From assembly GCA_019118985.1 (NCBI GenBank), contig DWXX01000036.1, positions 1 to 17,999 of the forward strand: a stretch of DNA of 17,999 nt, given 5' to 3'. Position 1 is the first letter of the stretch. The number at the start of each line of letters is the position of its first letter. Below are positions 1 to 6,256 of the stretch, piece after piece. Below the pieces are notes generated by a model, which saw nothing but the letters and a program-made list of their open reading frames with translations, did not search any database and was not told the DNA's origin. This DNA is from Candidatus Faecalibacterium faecipullorum (GTDB taxonomy: Bacteria; Bacillota; Clostridia; Oscillospirales; Ruminococcaceae). Position numbers and translations under genes: made by a program.

Positions 1-551
1 TCCAGCGCCGAGATGGGCTCGTCCGCCACGATGAACTCCGGCTCCATGATCAGGGCCCGCGCGATGCCGATGCGCTGCCGCTGCCCGCCCGAAAACTCGT
101 GGGGGAAGCGGGAGGCAAACTCCGGCAGCAGGCCCACCTCGTGCAAAGCGGCCATCACCTTTTCATGCAGGTCGGCCTGGTCTTTGTACAGGTGGAAGTT
201 GAGCAGCCCTTCGGCGATGATATACTCCACCTTGGCCCGCTCGTTCAAAGAGGCCATCGGGTCCTGGAAGATCATCTGGCACTTGCGGATGACCTCCTGG
301 TCCAGCTCTTTCGGGATGCGGCCGTTGATCCGGCGGCCCTTGAAGAGTATCTCGCCCCCGGAGGTGGGGTTGATGCGGGTGATGGCCCGGCCGATGGTGG
401 TCTTGCCCGAGCCCGATTCGCCCACCAGGGAGAAGGTCTCCCCCTTGTAGATGTCGAAGTTGACATGGTCCACCGCGACAAACTTCCTGCGCCCCGACCC
501 GAAGGAGATCTGGAGGTCCTTGATTTCAATGAGCTTCTCTCTTTCAGCCAT
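1..551 (-). CDS. oppF: Oligopeptide ABC transporter ATP-binding protein OppF (3' part cut off by the window edge)
   Basis: This is the second ATPase subunit of the peptide importer encoded by the adjacent genes. It hydrolyses ATP in the cytoplasm to power uptake through OppB/OppC. The reading frame starts MAEREKLIEIKDL and shows Walker A GESGSGKTT (about residues 44-52), a Q-loop in MIFQDPM, the ABC signature SGGQRQR and Walker B FIVADEP. It then runs off the left edge just after the D-loop (SAL). About 183 of the usual 310-340 residues are present. Its ATG overlaps the oppD stop in ATGGCTGA, an 8-nt overlap that implies translational coupling. It is the last visible gene of the oppABCDF operon. 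What is lost is the switch His region and the C-terminal substrate-family extension. Confidence 0.93.
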   Translation of the reverse strand, partial: MAEREKLIEIKDLQISFGSGRRKFVAVDHVNFDIYKGETFSLVGESGSGKTTIGRAITRINPTSGGEILFKGRRINGRIPKELDQEVIRKCQMIFQDPMASLNERAKVEYIIAEGLLNFHLYKDQADLHEKVMAALHEVGLLPEFASRFPHEFSGGQRQRIGIARALIMEPEFIVADEPISAL

Positions 552-1590
552 TGGCGTGACCCTCCATCATCTTCCTGCGCAGGTTCTGGATGGAGTGGGG
601 GCGCTCGATCTTGGGCGCCCGCGGGTCCAGATACCAGGTCTTGGCGGCGTGTGTAGGCGAAACGTCGAAGAAGGGCGGCTCCTTGACAAAGTCAATGGCC
701 AGCGCCATCTTGTTGCGGGGGGCAAAGGCGTCCCCGTGTATCTCGTTGAAGAGGTTGGGGGGCGTGCCGTCGATGGTGGGCAGCTGCTCGCCCTTGACCC
801 CCAGCTGGGGCAGCGCCTGCAGCAGCGCCCAGGTGTAGGGGTGCCATGCGTCGTAGAAGATGTCCTCCACCGTGCCGTACTCGACGATCTGCCCGGCGTA
901 CATCACAGCCACCCGGTCGGCGACGTTGGCCACGACGCCCAGGTCGTGGGTGATGTAGATGACCGACATCCCCAGCTCCTTCTGCAAGTCGCGGATCAGC
1001 TGCAGTATCTGCGCCTGGATGGTGACGTCCAGGGCGGTGGTGGGCTCGTCGCAGATCAGCACCTGCGGGCGGCAGGCCGCCGCAATGGCGATGACCACAC
1101 GCTGGCGCATACCGCCCGAGAACTCGTGGGGGTACTGCTCGTACCGGCGCTCAGGGTCGGGGATGCCCACCTTGGCCAGCATCTCGAGGGCGGCTTTCCT
1201 GGCGGCCTCGCCCTTGAGGCCCTGGTGCTTGACGATGCTCTCCTCGATCTGCCTGCCGATCTTCTTCAGGGGGTTGAGGCTGGTCATCGGGTCCTGCATC
1301 ACCATGCTGATCTTCCTGCCGCGGACGCTCAGCCAGTCCTTTTCGGTGAACCTGGCCATGTCGCGCCCTTCGAACATGATCGACCCGCCGGTGATCTTGC
1401 CGTTGACGTCCAGCATCCCCACAAAGGTCTTGGTAAAGACCGATTTGCCCGAGCCGCTCTCCCCCACGATGGCCAGCGTCTCGCCCTCGTACAAGTCGAG
1501 GGAGCAGCGGCGGATGGCCTTCAGGGTCTTGCCCCGCAGACTGAACTGTATCTCCACGTCGCGGGCAGAGATGATCGCTTTTTTATCCAT
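544..1590 (-). CDS. oppD: Oligopeptide ABC transporter ATP-binding protein OppD
   Basis: First ATPase of the peptide importer, 348 aa, full length for the family. Walker A GESGSGKS lies at residues 43-50, the Q-loop in MVMQDPMTSLNP, the signature in FSGGMRQRV, Walker B in VLICDEPTTALD and the switch His in YITHDLGVVA. The C-terminal oligopeptide-transporter extension is present (IDGTPPNLFNEIHGDAFAPRN). It lacks the cysteines that many OppD/DppD proteins have in the GCPFAPRC-type motif, so an iron-sulphur cluster there is not expected. The start follows AAAGGAGAG with about 7 nt spacing. It lies 25 nt after oppC and overlaps oppF by 8 nt, so it is inside the operon. Confidence 0.95.
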   Translation of the reverse strand: MDKKAIISARDVEIQFSLRGKTLKAIRRCSLDLYEGETLAIVGESGSGKSVFTKTFVGMLDVNGKITGGSIMFEGRDMARFTEKDWLSVRGRKISMVMQDPMTSLNPLKKIGRQIEESIVKHQGLKGEAARKAALEMLAKVGIPDPERRYEQYPHEFSGGMRQRVVIAIAAACRPQVLICDEPTTALDVTIQAQILQLIRDLQKELGMSVIYITHDLGVVANVADRVAVMYAGQIVEYGTVEDIFYDAWHPYTWALLQALPQLGVKGEQLPTIDGTPPNLFNEIHGDAFAPRNKMALAIDFVKEPPFFDVSPTHAAKTWYLDPRAPKIERPHSIQNLRRKMMEGHANG

Positions 1591-1615
1591 TCAATATCTC
1601 TCCTTTAAGCGTGGA

Positions 1616-2557
1616 TCATACATGGTTGCGCGGGTCGGCCGCGTCCGAGAAAGCGTTGCCCATGATATAGAACGAGATCGATATGACGGACACGATGGAC
1701 GCGGGGAAGACCAGCAGGTAGGGGTAGTCGAGGAAGAAGGTGCGCACCTTCGCCAGCAGCAGGCCCAGGGAGGGCGTGTCGATGCCAAGGCCGAGGCCGA
1801 GGTAGGACAGCGTCGACTCCATGTTGATGGTGTAGGGGATGTTCAGGGCCGTCTGCAGGATGATGACCGACACAAGGTAGGGCAGGATGTTCTTGGTCAG
1901 CACCCGCCACAGCGGGGTGCCAAGGCAGCGGGAGGCAAGGTTATACTCCCGGTCGCGGTACATGAACACCATGTTGCGCACCCGGCGCGCGGTCTGGAAC
2001 CACCCGATGAAGATCATGGACACCGCCATGATGGTAAAGCTCTGGCCCACCATCAAAGCGATCAGGGTCATATAGATGATATAGGGCACGCTGTCCAGCA
2101 GGTTATAAATTTCGGTGAACAGGCGGTCCAGCCTGCGGACATAGCCCCAGATCAGGCCGAAGATGACCCCCACGATGCACTCGCCCACCGCGACGATCAG
2201 CGCCAGACGGATGGACACCTGGGTGGCGTACCACACCTGGCACCAGTAGTCCTGGCCGAGGTTGTCGGTGCCGAACCAGAACTCCGCGTTGGGGGTCTGG
2301 AAGGAGGTGGAAGAGTAGGGGACAAGCTCGGTGTAGTCGTACTTGCCCACCGCCTGCGCCACAAAGGACGCGATGACCAGGGTGACGAACAGGACAAGGC
2401 AGAACACCGCCATCTTGTTCTTCAAGAAGTTCTTGAACACCGACCCCCAGTAGGAATAGTTGGAGTAGCCGATCCGCTCGGCCTCTTCGGGCGAATAGTC
2501 GACGACGTAAAACAGCTCGTCGTCCTTCCTGCCCGCAAAATCCGATGCTTTGGCCAT
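1616..2557 (-). CDS. oppC: Oligopeptide ABC transporter permease OppC
   Basis: Second membrane permease of the Opp importer, 313 aa. The N-terminal part (about 1-50) is cytoplasmic and polar. It is followed by a first membrane helix (KMAVFCLVLFVTLVIASFVA), an extracellular segment containing the family-typical FWFGTDNLGQDYWCQVWYAT stretch, and then the binding-protein-dependent transport domain with about five more helices. The EAA-type coupling loop that docks on the ATPases is EYNLASRCLGTPLWRVLTKNILPYL. Its ATG overlaps the oppB stop by one base (TAATG), with AAAGGGGG just upstream inside oppB, a coupled arrangement. Ending in DPRNHV is typical of OppC/DppC. Confidence 0.94.
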   Translation of the reverse strand: MAKASDFAGRKDDELFYVVDYSPEEAERIGYSNYSYWGSVFKNFLKNKMAVFCLVLFVTLVIASFVAQAVGKYDYTELVPYSSTSFQTPNAEFWFGTDNLGQDYWCQVWYATQVSIRLALIVAVGECIVGVIFGLIWGYVRRLDRLFTEIYNLLDSVPYIIYMTLIALMVGQSFTIMAVSMIFIGWFQTARRVRNMVFMYRDREYNLASRCLGTPLWRVLTKNILPYLVSVIILQTALNIPYTINMESTLSYLGLGLGIDTPSLGLLLAKVRTFFLDYPYLLVFPASIVSVISISFYIMGNAFSDAADPRNHV

Positions 2558-3507
2558 TACCGGCTGCCCCCTTTCTCTGCGATGGTGATCCGCGGGTCGA
2601 CAAACATCATCAGCAGGTCGCCCAGGAAGATGCCCACGATGCTCAGCGCCGCGTAGAACATGACCAGCGTCTGCACCACGCTGGTGTCATAGCGGCGGAT
2701 GGCGTTGGTCAGCAGCGGGCCCATGCCCGGCACAGAGAAGAAGGACTCCATCAGCAGCGAGCCGCTGATGGTAAGCAGCAGGCTCTGGGGGATGAACTGC
2801 ACCATCGGCACCAGCGCGTTGCGCAGCACATGGCGGAACATGATCTGGCTGTAGCTCAGGCCCTTGACCTTGGCCAGCTTGATATAGTCCCGCGTCAGCT
2901 CGTCCACCATATACCGCCGCATCCACAGCGCATACCCCGCCGTGGACGACAGCGACAGACAGATGACCGGCAGCACGCTCGAGGGCCCGACGTTCCGGGT
3001 GGAGTACAAAGTCGGGAACCCGAACACCGTCGAGCCGATGACCAGCACCAGCGAGTACATCACCAGCGCCGGCACCGCGTTGACGATGACGGTGTAGACG
3101 GTGCCCAGCCAGTCCGCCAGCTTGCCCTTGAAGGCGGCCTGCGCCACGCCGATGACGATGCCGCAGACCCAGGAGATGCAGAAGGCGATCGCGCCCAGAC
3201 GGAGGGACACGCCCATCCGGTCGCCGATGACCCGGGTGACTTCCATGCCGTTTTGAATTCTCCGCGAGGTACCGAAGTCCAGGTGGAGCAACTGCCCATA
3301 AAAACGCACGAGCTGTTCACCGATGGGGTCCAGAAGGCCGGCGGCTTCCAGTGCGGCTTGCTTTTGCTCCTCGGTAAACTTCATCAGCTGATCTTCGGTG
3401 AAGTAGTAGTCCGTGGGCAGCATCCGCATCAGGAGAAAGACGACGGTGGCGGCGATCAGGACGGTGATCAACGACTGCAGCAGCCGTTTTGCACTGTATT
3501 TCAGCAT
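2557..3507 (-). CDS. oppB: Oligopeptide ABC transporter permease OppB
   Basis: First membrane permease of the Opp importer, 316 aa. It starts with the usual cytoplasmic stub and first helix (YSAKRLLQSLITVLIAATVVFLLMRMLP). A periplasm-facing loop of about 70 residues follows, then the permease domain with at least five helices. The EAA coupling loop is DYIKLAKVKGLSYSQIMFRHVLRNAL, followed by GSLLMESFFSVPGMGPLLTNAI, a strongly conserved OppB/DppB segment, and a C-terminal VDPRI motif. The ATG shares one base with the oppA stop (TGATG), and the stop shares one base with oppC, so the three genes form one translational unit. OppB and OppC together form the membrane channel. Confidence 0.94.
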   Translation of the reverse strand: MLKYSAKRLLQSLITVLIAATVVFLLMRMLPTDYYFTEDQLMKFTEEQKQAALEAAGLLDPIGEQLVRFYGQLLHLDFGTSRRIQNGMEVTRVIGDRMGVSLRLGAIAFCISWVCGIVIGVAQAAFKGKLADWLGTVYTVIVNAVPALVMYSLVLVIGSTVFGFPTLYSTRNVGPSSVLPVICLSLSSTAGYALWMRRYMVDELTRDYIKLAKVKGLSYSQIMFRHVLRNALVPMVQFIPQSLLLTISGSLLMESFFSVPGMGPLLTNAIRRYDTSVVQTLVMFYAALSIVGIFLGDLLMMFVDPRITIAEKGGSR

Positions 3508-5510
3508 CAGGCCTGCTTCGCCGCGTCAAAGGCAGCGGCAAACGCCTCATACTGCTCCGTGGTATAGGCTTCCTCGGAGGTCTCCCAGTCGACGTACTTG
3601 TAGTTGAAGATGCCGTACATGGCGTTGATCTTGGAGTACTCGTTGGCGTGGGTCAGGCACCACGAAACTTCGTACTGCTCGGGCCAGGTCAGCGCGTGCT
3701 TGAGCATATAGGCCTCGGCCTCGGCAAAGGCGTCGTAGCGGGCGTCCACGTCGTCCACGATGGCGTTGGCGTCGTTGACCATCCTGGTGAACTCCTCAAA
3801 CTGGGCGACGACGTCGGCCTGCCAGTCGGCGGGGCCTTCCTCCACCACGTTGGAGATGTTGCCGTAGGTCCAGGCGTAGTAGGCGTTGGCGTCGTGCAGC
3901 ACCTCCTGGCCCAGGAAGTTGATGGGGTCGCCGAAGTCAGCGCCCCAGCCGTTGCCGACGATGGAATGCTTGTGGGCGTTGATGACCTCCTGGGTGATGG
4001 AGGAGACGTACTCGATGATGTCCAGCACCACGAAGTCGTCGCCCAGGCTGTCAGAGAAGCACTGGCGCAGCACGACGGCGGTGTCCTGCTGGGCGGCGCC
4101 GCCGGCCAGGATGGGGAAGGTGCAGTGGACGGGGAAGGTGACGCCGATGGCGCTCAGCTCGTCCATGGCCTGCTTCTTCAGCGCGGCGATGTCGACGCCG
4201 CGGGTGCGGACGGGGGTCTCGCCGTCATACTGGCCGTAGCCCATCTTCTCGCGCACCAGCTCGACGTAGTCGACGCCCTGGGTGTTGTAGCAGACGCCCT
4301 GCATGGTGTAGAACAGGTTCTCGCACTTGAGGGGGTTGATGGCGTTGACGCGGGCGAGGAAGTTGGTCAGGTCGACACCCTCCAGCAGGCAGCGGCGGAA
4401 GGCCTCGTTGGCCACGGCCTTGTTCCAGTTGTCGTCGGGGGTGCCGTCGTCGTTGTACTTCTGGAAGTTGAAGTGGAACTGGTAGCTGTACTTCTTGGGC
4501 CGCTTCTCGCACAGCTGGTCGGCGTACTCGTGGCTGGGGTCGTTGATGATGGTGGTCAGGGTAGACTCCACCAGGTCGATCTCGTCCAGCTCGCGGTTCT
4601 GGTACAGCTGGTAGCCCACGGTCTGGTCGTTCAGCATGGTGACGACCACCCGCTCGAACCGGGCGTGGTCGCTGGCGCCGTACCAGGTGGGGTTGGGGAT
4701 GAAGCTCTTGGTGTTGTTCTGGACGTACTCCTCGATCAGGTAGGGGCCGCAGTAGTACATCTCCAGCTGGGTGGCGTAGCGGAAGCCGTCGATGCCCAGC
4801 TCCTTGATCAGGTCCTCAGAGGCGGGGTAGAAGCTGACGTAGCCCGCGACAGTATCGAAGTAGGGGCAGGGGTTCTTGCAGGTGAACACCAGGGTGTAGT
4901 CGTCGGGGGCGGCGATGCCGACGCCGGCGTCGATCATGTCCTGATAGGTCAGGTCGGCGGCAGCCTCGCCCAGCTCGACGGTGTGGTCATAGTACTCCTC
5001 GGCGCCCAGGACGTTCTGGATGGGCATCGAGGTGTTGTAGGCCTCGTTCTTGTACTGGTTGAGGACCCACTCGCAGCCCACCAGGAAGTCCTTGGAGGTG
5101 ATGTGGCCCTTGACCTCGCCGTTGACGTCGCACCAGTCGACGTCGTCCCGCAGGTGGAAGGTCCAGACCGAGGCGTCCTCGTTGTGCTCCCAGCTGGAGG
5201 CGATGGCCGGCACCGGCTTGCCGTAGGGGTCAGAGCTCAGCAGGCCGTCCACGAGGTTGGTCAGGACGTTGAAGTCGGAGGCGTCCTGGCTGTGCAGGAC
5301 GTTCCACTCCTCCAGCTCACGGGTGTTGGTCTCCCAGCTGTAGTACTCGGTCAGGCTGCCGGCAGGGGCGGCCGCGCCGCCCGAAGAGGCGGTGGTGCTG
5401 GACGAGTCGGAACCGCCGCAGGCGGCCAGCAGGCCGGCGGCGCCCACAGCGCCCGCGCCCTTCAGAAAAGAGCGGCGGCTGAATGCATGGGGTTCATAGT
5501 GTGCGTTCAT
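3507..5510 (-). CDS. oppA: Oligopeptide-binding lipoprotein OppA (SBP_bac_5 family)
   Basis: Extracellular peptide-capture lipoprotein feeding OppBCDF, 667 aa from the chosen start. The ATG at 5510 is preferred because GGGAGGA lies about 10 nt upstream and the product then begins directly with an export signal. That signal has a twin-arginine-like motif SRRSFLK (residues 11-17), a short hydrophobic stretch and a lipobox LAAC with Cys31 as the lipid anchor. A Ser/Thr/Gly linker follows. The rest is a solute-binding protein family 5 fold, for example LTNLVDGLLSSDPYGKPVPA and WEHNEDASVWTFHLRDDVDW near the N-terminus. The frame stays open 66 codons further upstream, but that extension would bury the signal peptide and overlaps the leader hairpin. 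First gene of the operon; one-base overlap with oppB. Confidence 0.93.
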   Translation of the reverse strand: MNAHYEPHAFSRRSFLKGAGAVGAAGLLAACGGSDSSSTTASSGGAAAPAGSLTEYYSWETNTRELEEWNVLHSQDASDFNVLTNLVDGLLSSDPYGKPVPAIASSWEHNEDASVWTFHLRDDVDWCDVNGEVKGHITSKDFLVGCEWVLNQYKNEAYNTSMPIQNVLGAEEYYDHTVELGEAAADLTYQDMIDAGVGIAAPDDYTLVFTCKNPCPYFDTVAGYVSFYPASEDLIKELGIDGFRYATQLEMYYCGPYLIEEYVQNNTKSFIPNPTWYGASDHARFERVVVTMLNDQTVGYQLYQNRELDEIDLVESTLTTIINDPSHEYADQLCEKRPKKYSYQFHFNFQKYNDDGTPDDNWNKAVANEAFRRCLLEGVDLTNFLARVNAINPLKCENLFYTMQGVCYNTQGVDYVELVREKMGYGQYDGETPVRTRGVDIAALKKQAMDELSAIGVTFPVHCTFPILAGGAAQQDTAVVLRQCFSDSLGDDFVVLDIIEYVSSITQEVINAHKHSIVGNGWGADFGDPINFLGQEVLHDANAYYAWTYGNISNVVEEGPADWQADVVAQFEEFTRMVNDANAIVDDVDARYDAFAEAEAYMLKHALTWPEQYEVSWCLTHANEYSKINAMYGIFNYKYVDWETSEEAYTTEQYEAFAAAFDAAKQA

Positions 5511-5698
5511 GTTGTTCGTATCCTCCCTGTTGTTCTTCGTGTCGCGGCAAGATGGAGAGACGGCCCGTCCCTTGTCCCCGCGGCGGTGCGCAGCGGCAAA
5601 TGTCCTGCCGGCGCGTACACACCGGCGAATACAAAAAGGCCCAAACACAGGCTTCAGCGCCTGCATCTGGCCCCGCCGCGAATCCTTAACACACAGAT
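5511..5698 (-). promoter_or_regulatory. Leader region of the oppA operon
   Basis: Untranslated leader of roughly 180 nt between the oppA promoter and the oppA ATG. Reading on the minus strand it carries a terminator-like hairpin (5641-5670) followed by TTTTTGT, then a smaller GCCGG/CCGGC hairpin (5608-5626), then the ribosome-binding site GGGAGGA just before the ATG. Such a long structured leader suggests control after transcription starts. No known riboswitch class or T-box specifier pattern was recognised. Confidence 0.5.
5633..5670 (-). terminator. Attenuator-like hairpin in the oppA leader
   Basis: On the minus strand CCAGATGCAGGC (5670-5659) pairs with GCCTGTGTTTGG (5652-5641) around a six-base loop. 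This gives 12 consecutive pairs, of which three are G-U. It is followed by GCC and then five T (5637-5633). It lies about 20 nt downstream of the predicted transcription start and well upstream of the gene, so it would stop transcription early. The three bases between stem and T-run and the wobble pairs make it weaker than a classical terminator. Confidence 0.4.
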
Positions 5699-5727
5699 AT
5701 TTTACCATCTTAAAGTAGGTATGTCAA
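5699..5727 (-). promoter_or_regulatory. Promoter of the oppABCDF operon
   Basis: On the minus strand TTGACA (5727-5722), a 17-bp spacer and TAAAAT (5704-5699) form a near-consensus housekeeping (sigma-A) promoter. It is the only such match upstream of oppA and places the start near 5692. Confidence 0.85.
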
Positions 5728-5771
5728 GAAACATGCGCAAAAAGGCGCGTCTATCTTTTTTGGCCCGTTCG

Positions 5772-5780
5772 TGCTACAAT
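5772..5780 (+). promoter_or_regulatory. Extended -10 promoter for the plus-strand operon starting at 5820
   Basis: TGCTACAAT is an extended -10 element (TG, one base, TACAAT) about 40 nt before the first gene. The hexamer 17 bp upstream (TATCTT) is a poor -35, so the TG extension probably compensates. It is divergent from the oppA promoter, with about 45 bp between the two elements. Confidence 0.6.
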
Positions 5781-5819
5781 AGGGTGAACGACTGCAAAGG
5801 GCTGTAGAAGGAGCTTGCC

Positions 5820-6242
5820 ATGAAGAAGATCTTTTCCATCTATAAGCGGGATATGCTGCGGGCGGCGGGGTACAAAGCCTTCCGCCGGGCGGTGGTGTCC
5901 GCCTGTCTGTGCCTTGTGTGGGACCGCTTTCTCAGCGACGGGGTCTACACCGTCTGGCAGGCCCCCTGCCTGGCCATCGGGGCTGTGCTGCTGGGCTGGG
6001 CGTGGGTGAACTACCTGCGGCTGGACGGCATACGCCTGCCCTTTGTCGACCGGGCCCGCAGCCTCTCGGACGAGCGGACCGCCCGCCGCCGCGGCACCCA
6101 CTCCATCGCCGACTTTGCCGACGAGAAGATCGTCTCCTACGACGAGCTGTCGGATGAAGAGCGGGTGCTCTGCAGCCTGCTGGCAAGCCTTGCCGTCGGG
6201 CTGCCCATGACCGCCGCCGGCCTCGTCGCCGGCTTTCTGTAA
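5820..6242 (+). CDS. Small membrane protein of unknown function
   Basis: 140-aa protein that I do not recognise. It starts after AAGGAG with 6 nt spacing. A basic N-terminus (MKKIFSIYKRDMLR) precedes two likely membrane segments at about residues 22-38 and 46-66. A charged cytoplasmic stretch at about 67-115 is rich in Arg and Glu (SLSDERTARRR, SYDELSDEER), and a third hydrophobic segment closes the protein (about 117-140). The central part includes the sequence HSIADFADEKIVSYDELSDEERVL-like acidic region, with no catalytic motif visible. It is the first gene behind the 5772 promoter and ends 14 nt before the GTPase-nuclease gene, so the two are probably co-transcribed. A membrane anchor or partner role for the next gene would be speculation. 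Confidence 0.8.
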   Translation: MKKIFSIYKRDMLRAAGYKAFRRAVVSACLCLVWDRFLSDGVYTVWQAPCLAIGAVLLGWAWVNYLRLDGIRLPFVDRARSLSDERTARRRGTHSIADFADEKIVSYDELSDEERVLCSLLASLAVGLPMTAAGLVAGFL

Positions 6243-6256
6243 GGGGGGCCGCAGCC

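Noticed and set aside
5511..5708. In-frame upstream extension of oppA by 66 codons
   Set aside because: It runs into the promoter, lacks a ribosome-binding site and would put the lipoprotein signal deep inside the protein.
5728..5751. A second ECF-like promoter (GAAAC, 15 bp, CGTC) before the membrane protein gene
   Set aside because: The leading T is missing and the spacer is two bases shorter than in the clear ECF promoter, so chance is more likely.
3489..5807. A 772-codon plus-strand frame opposite oppA, and a similar one at 15295-17613 opposite the wall-protein genes
   Set aside because: Val/Gly/Asp-rich or Gly/Pro-rich shadow translations of well-recognised minus-strand genes.
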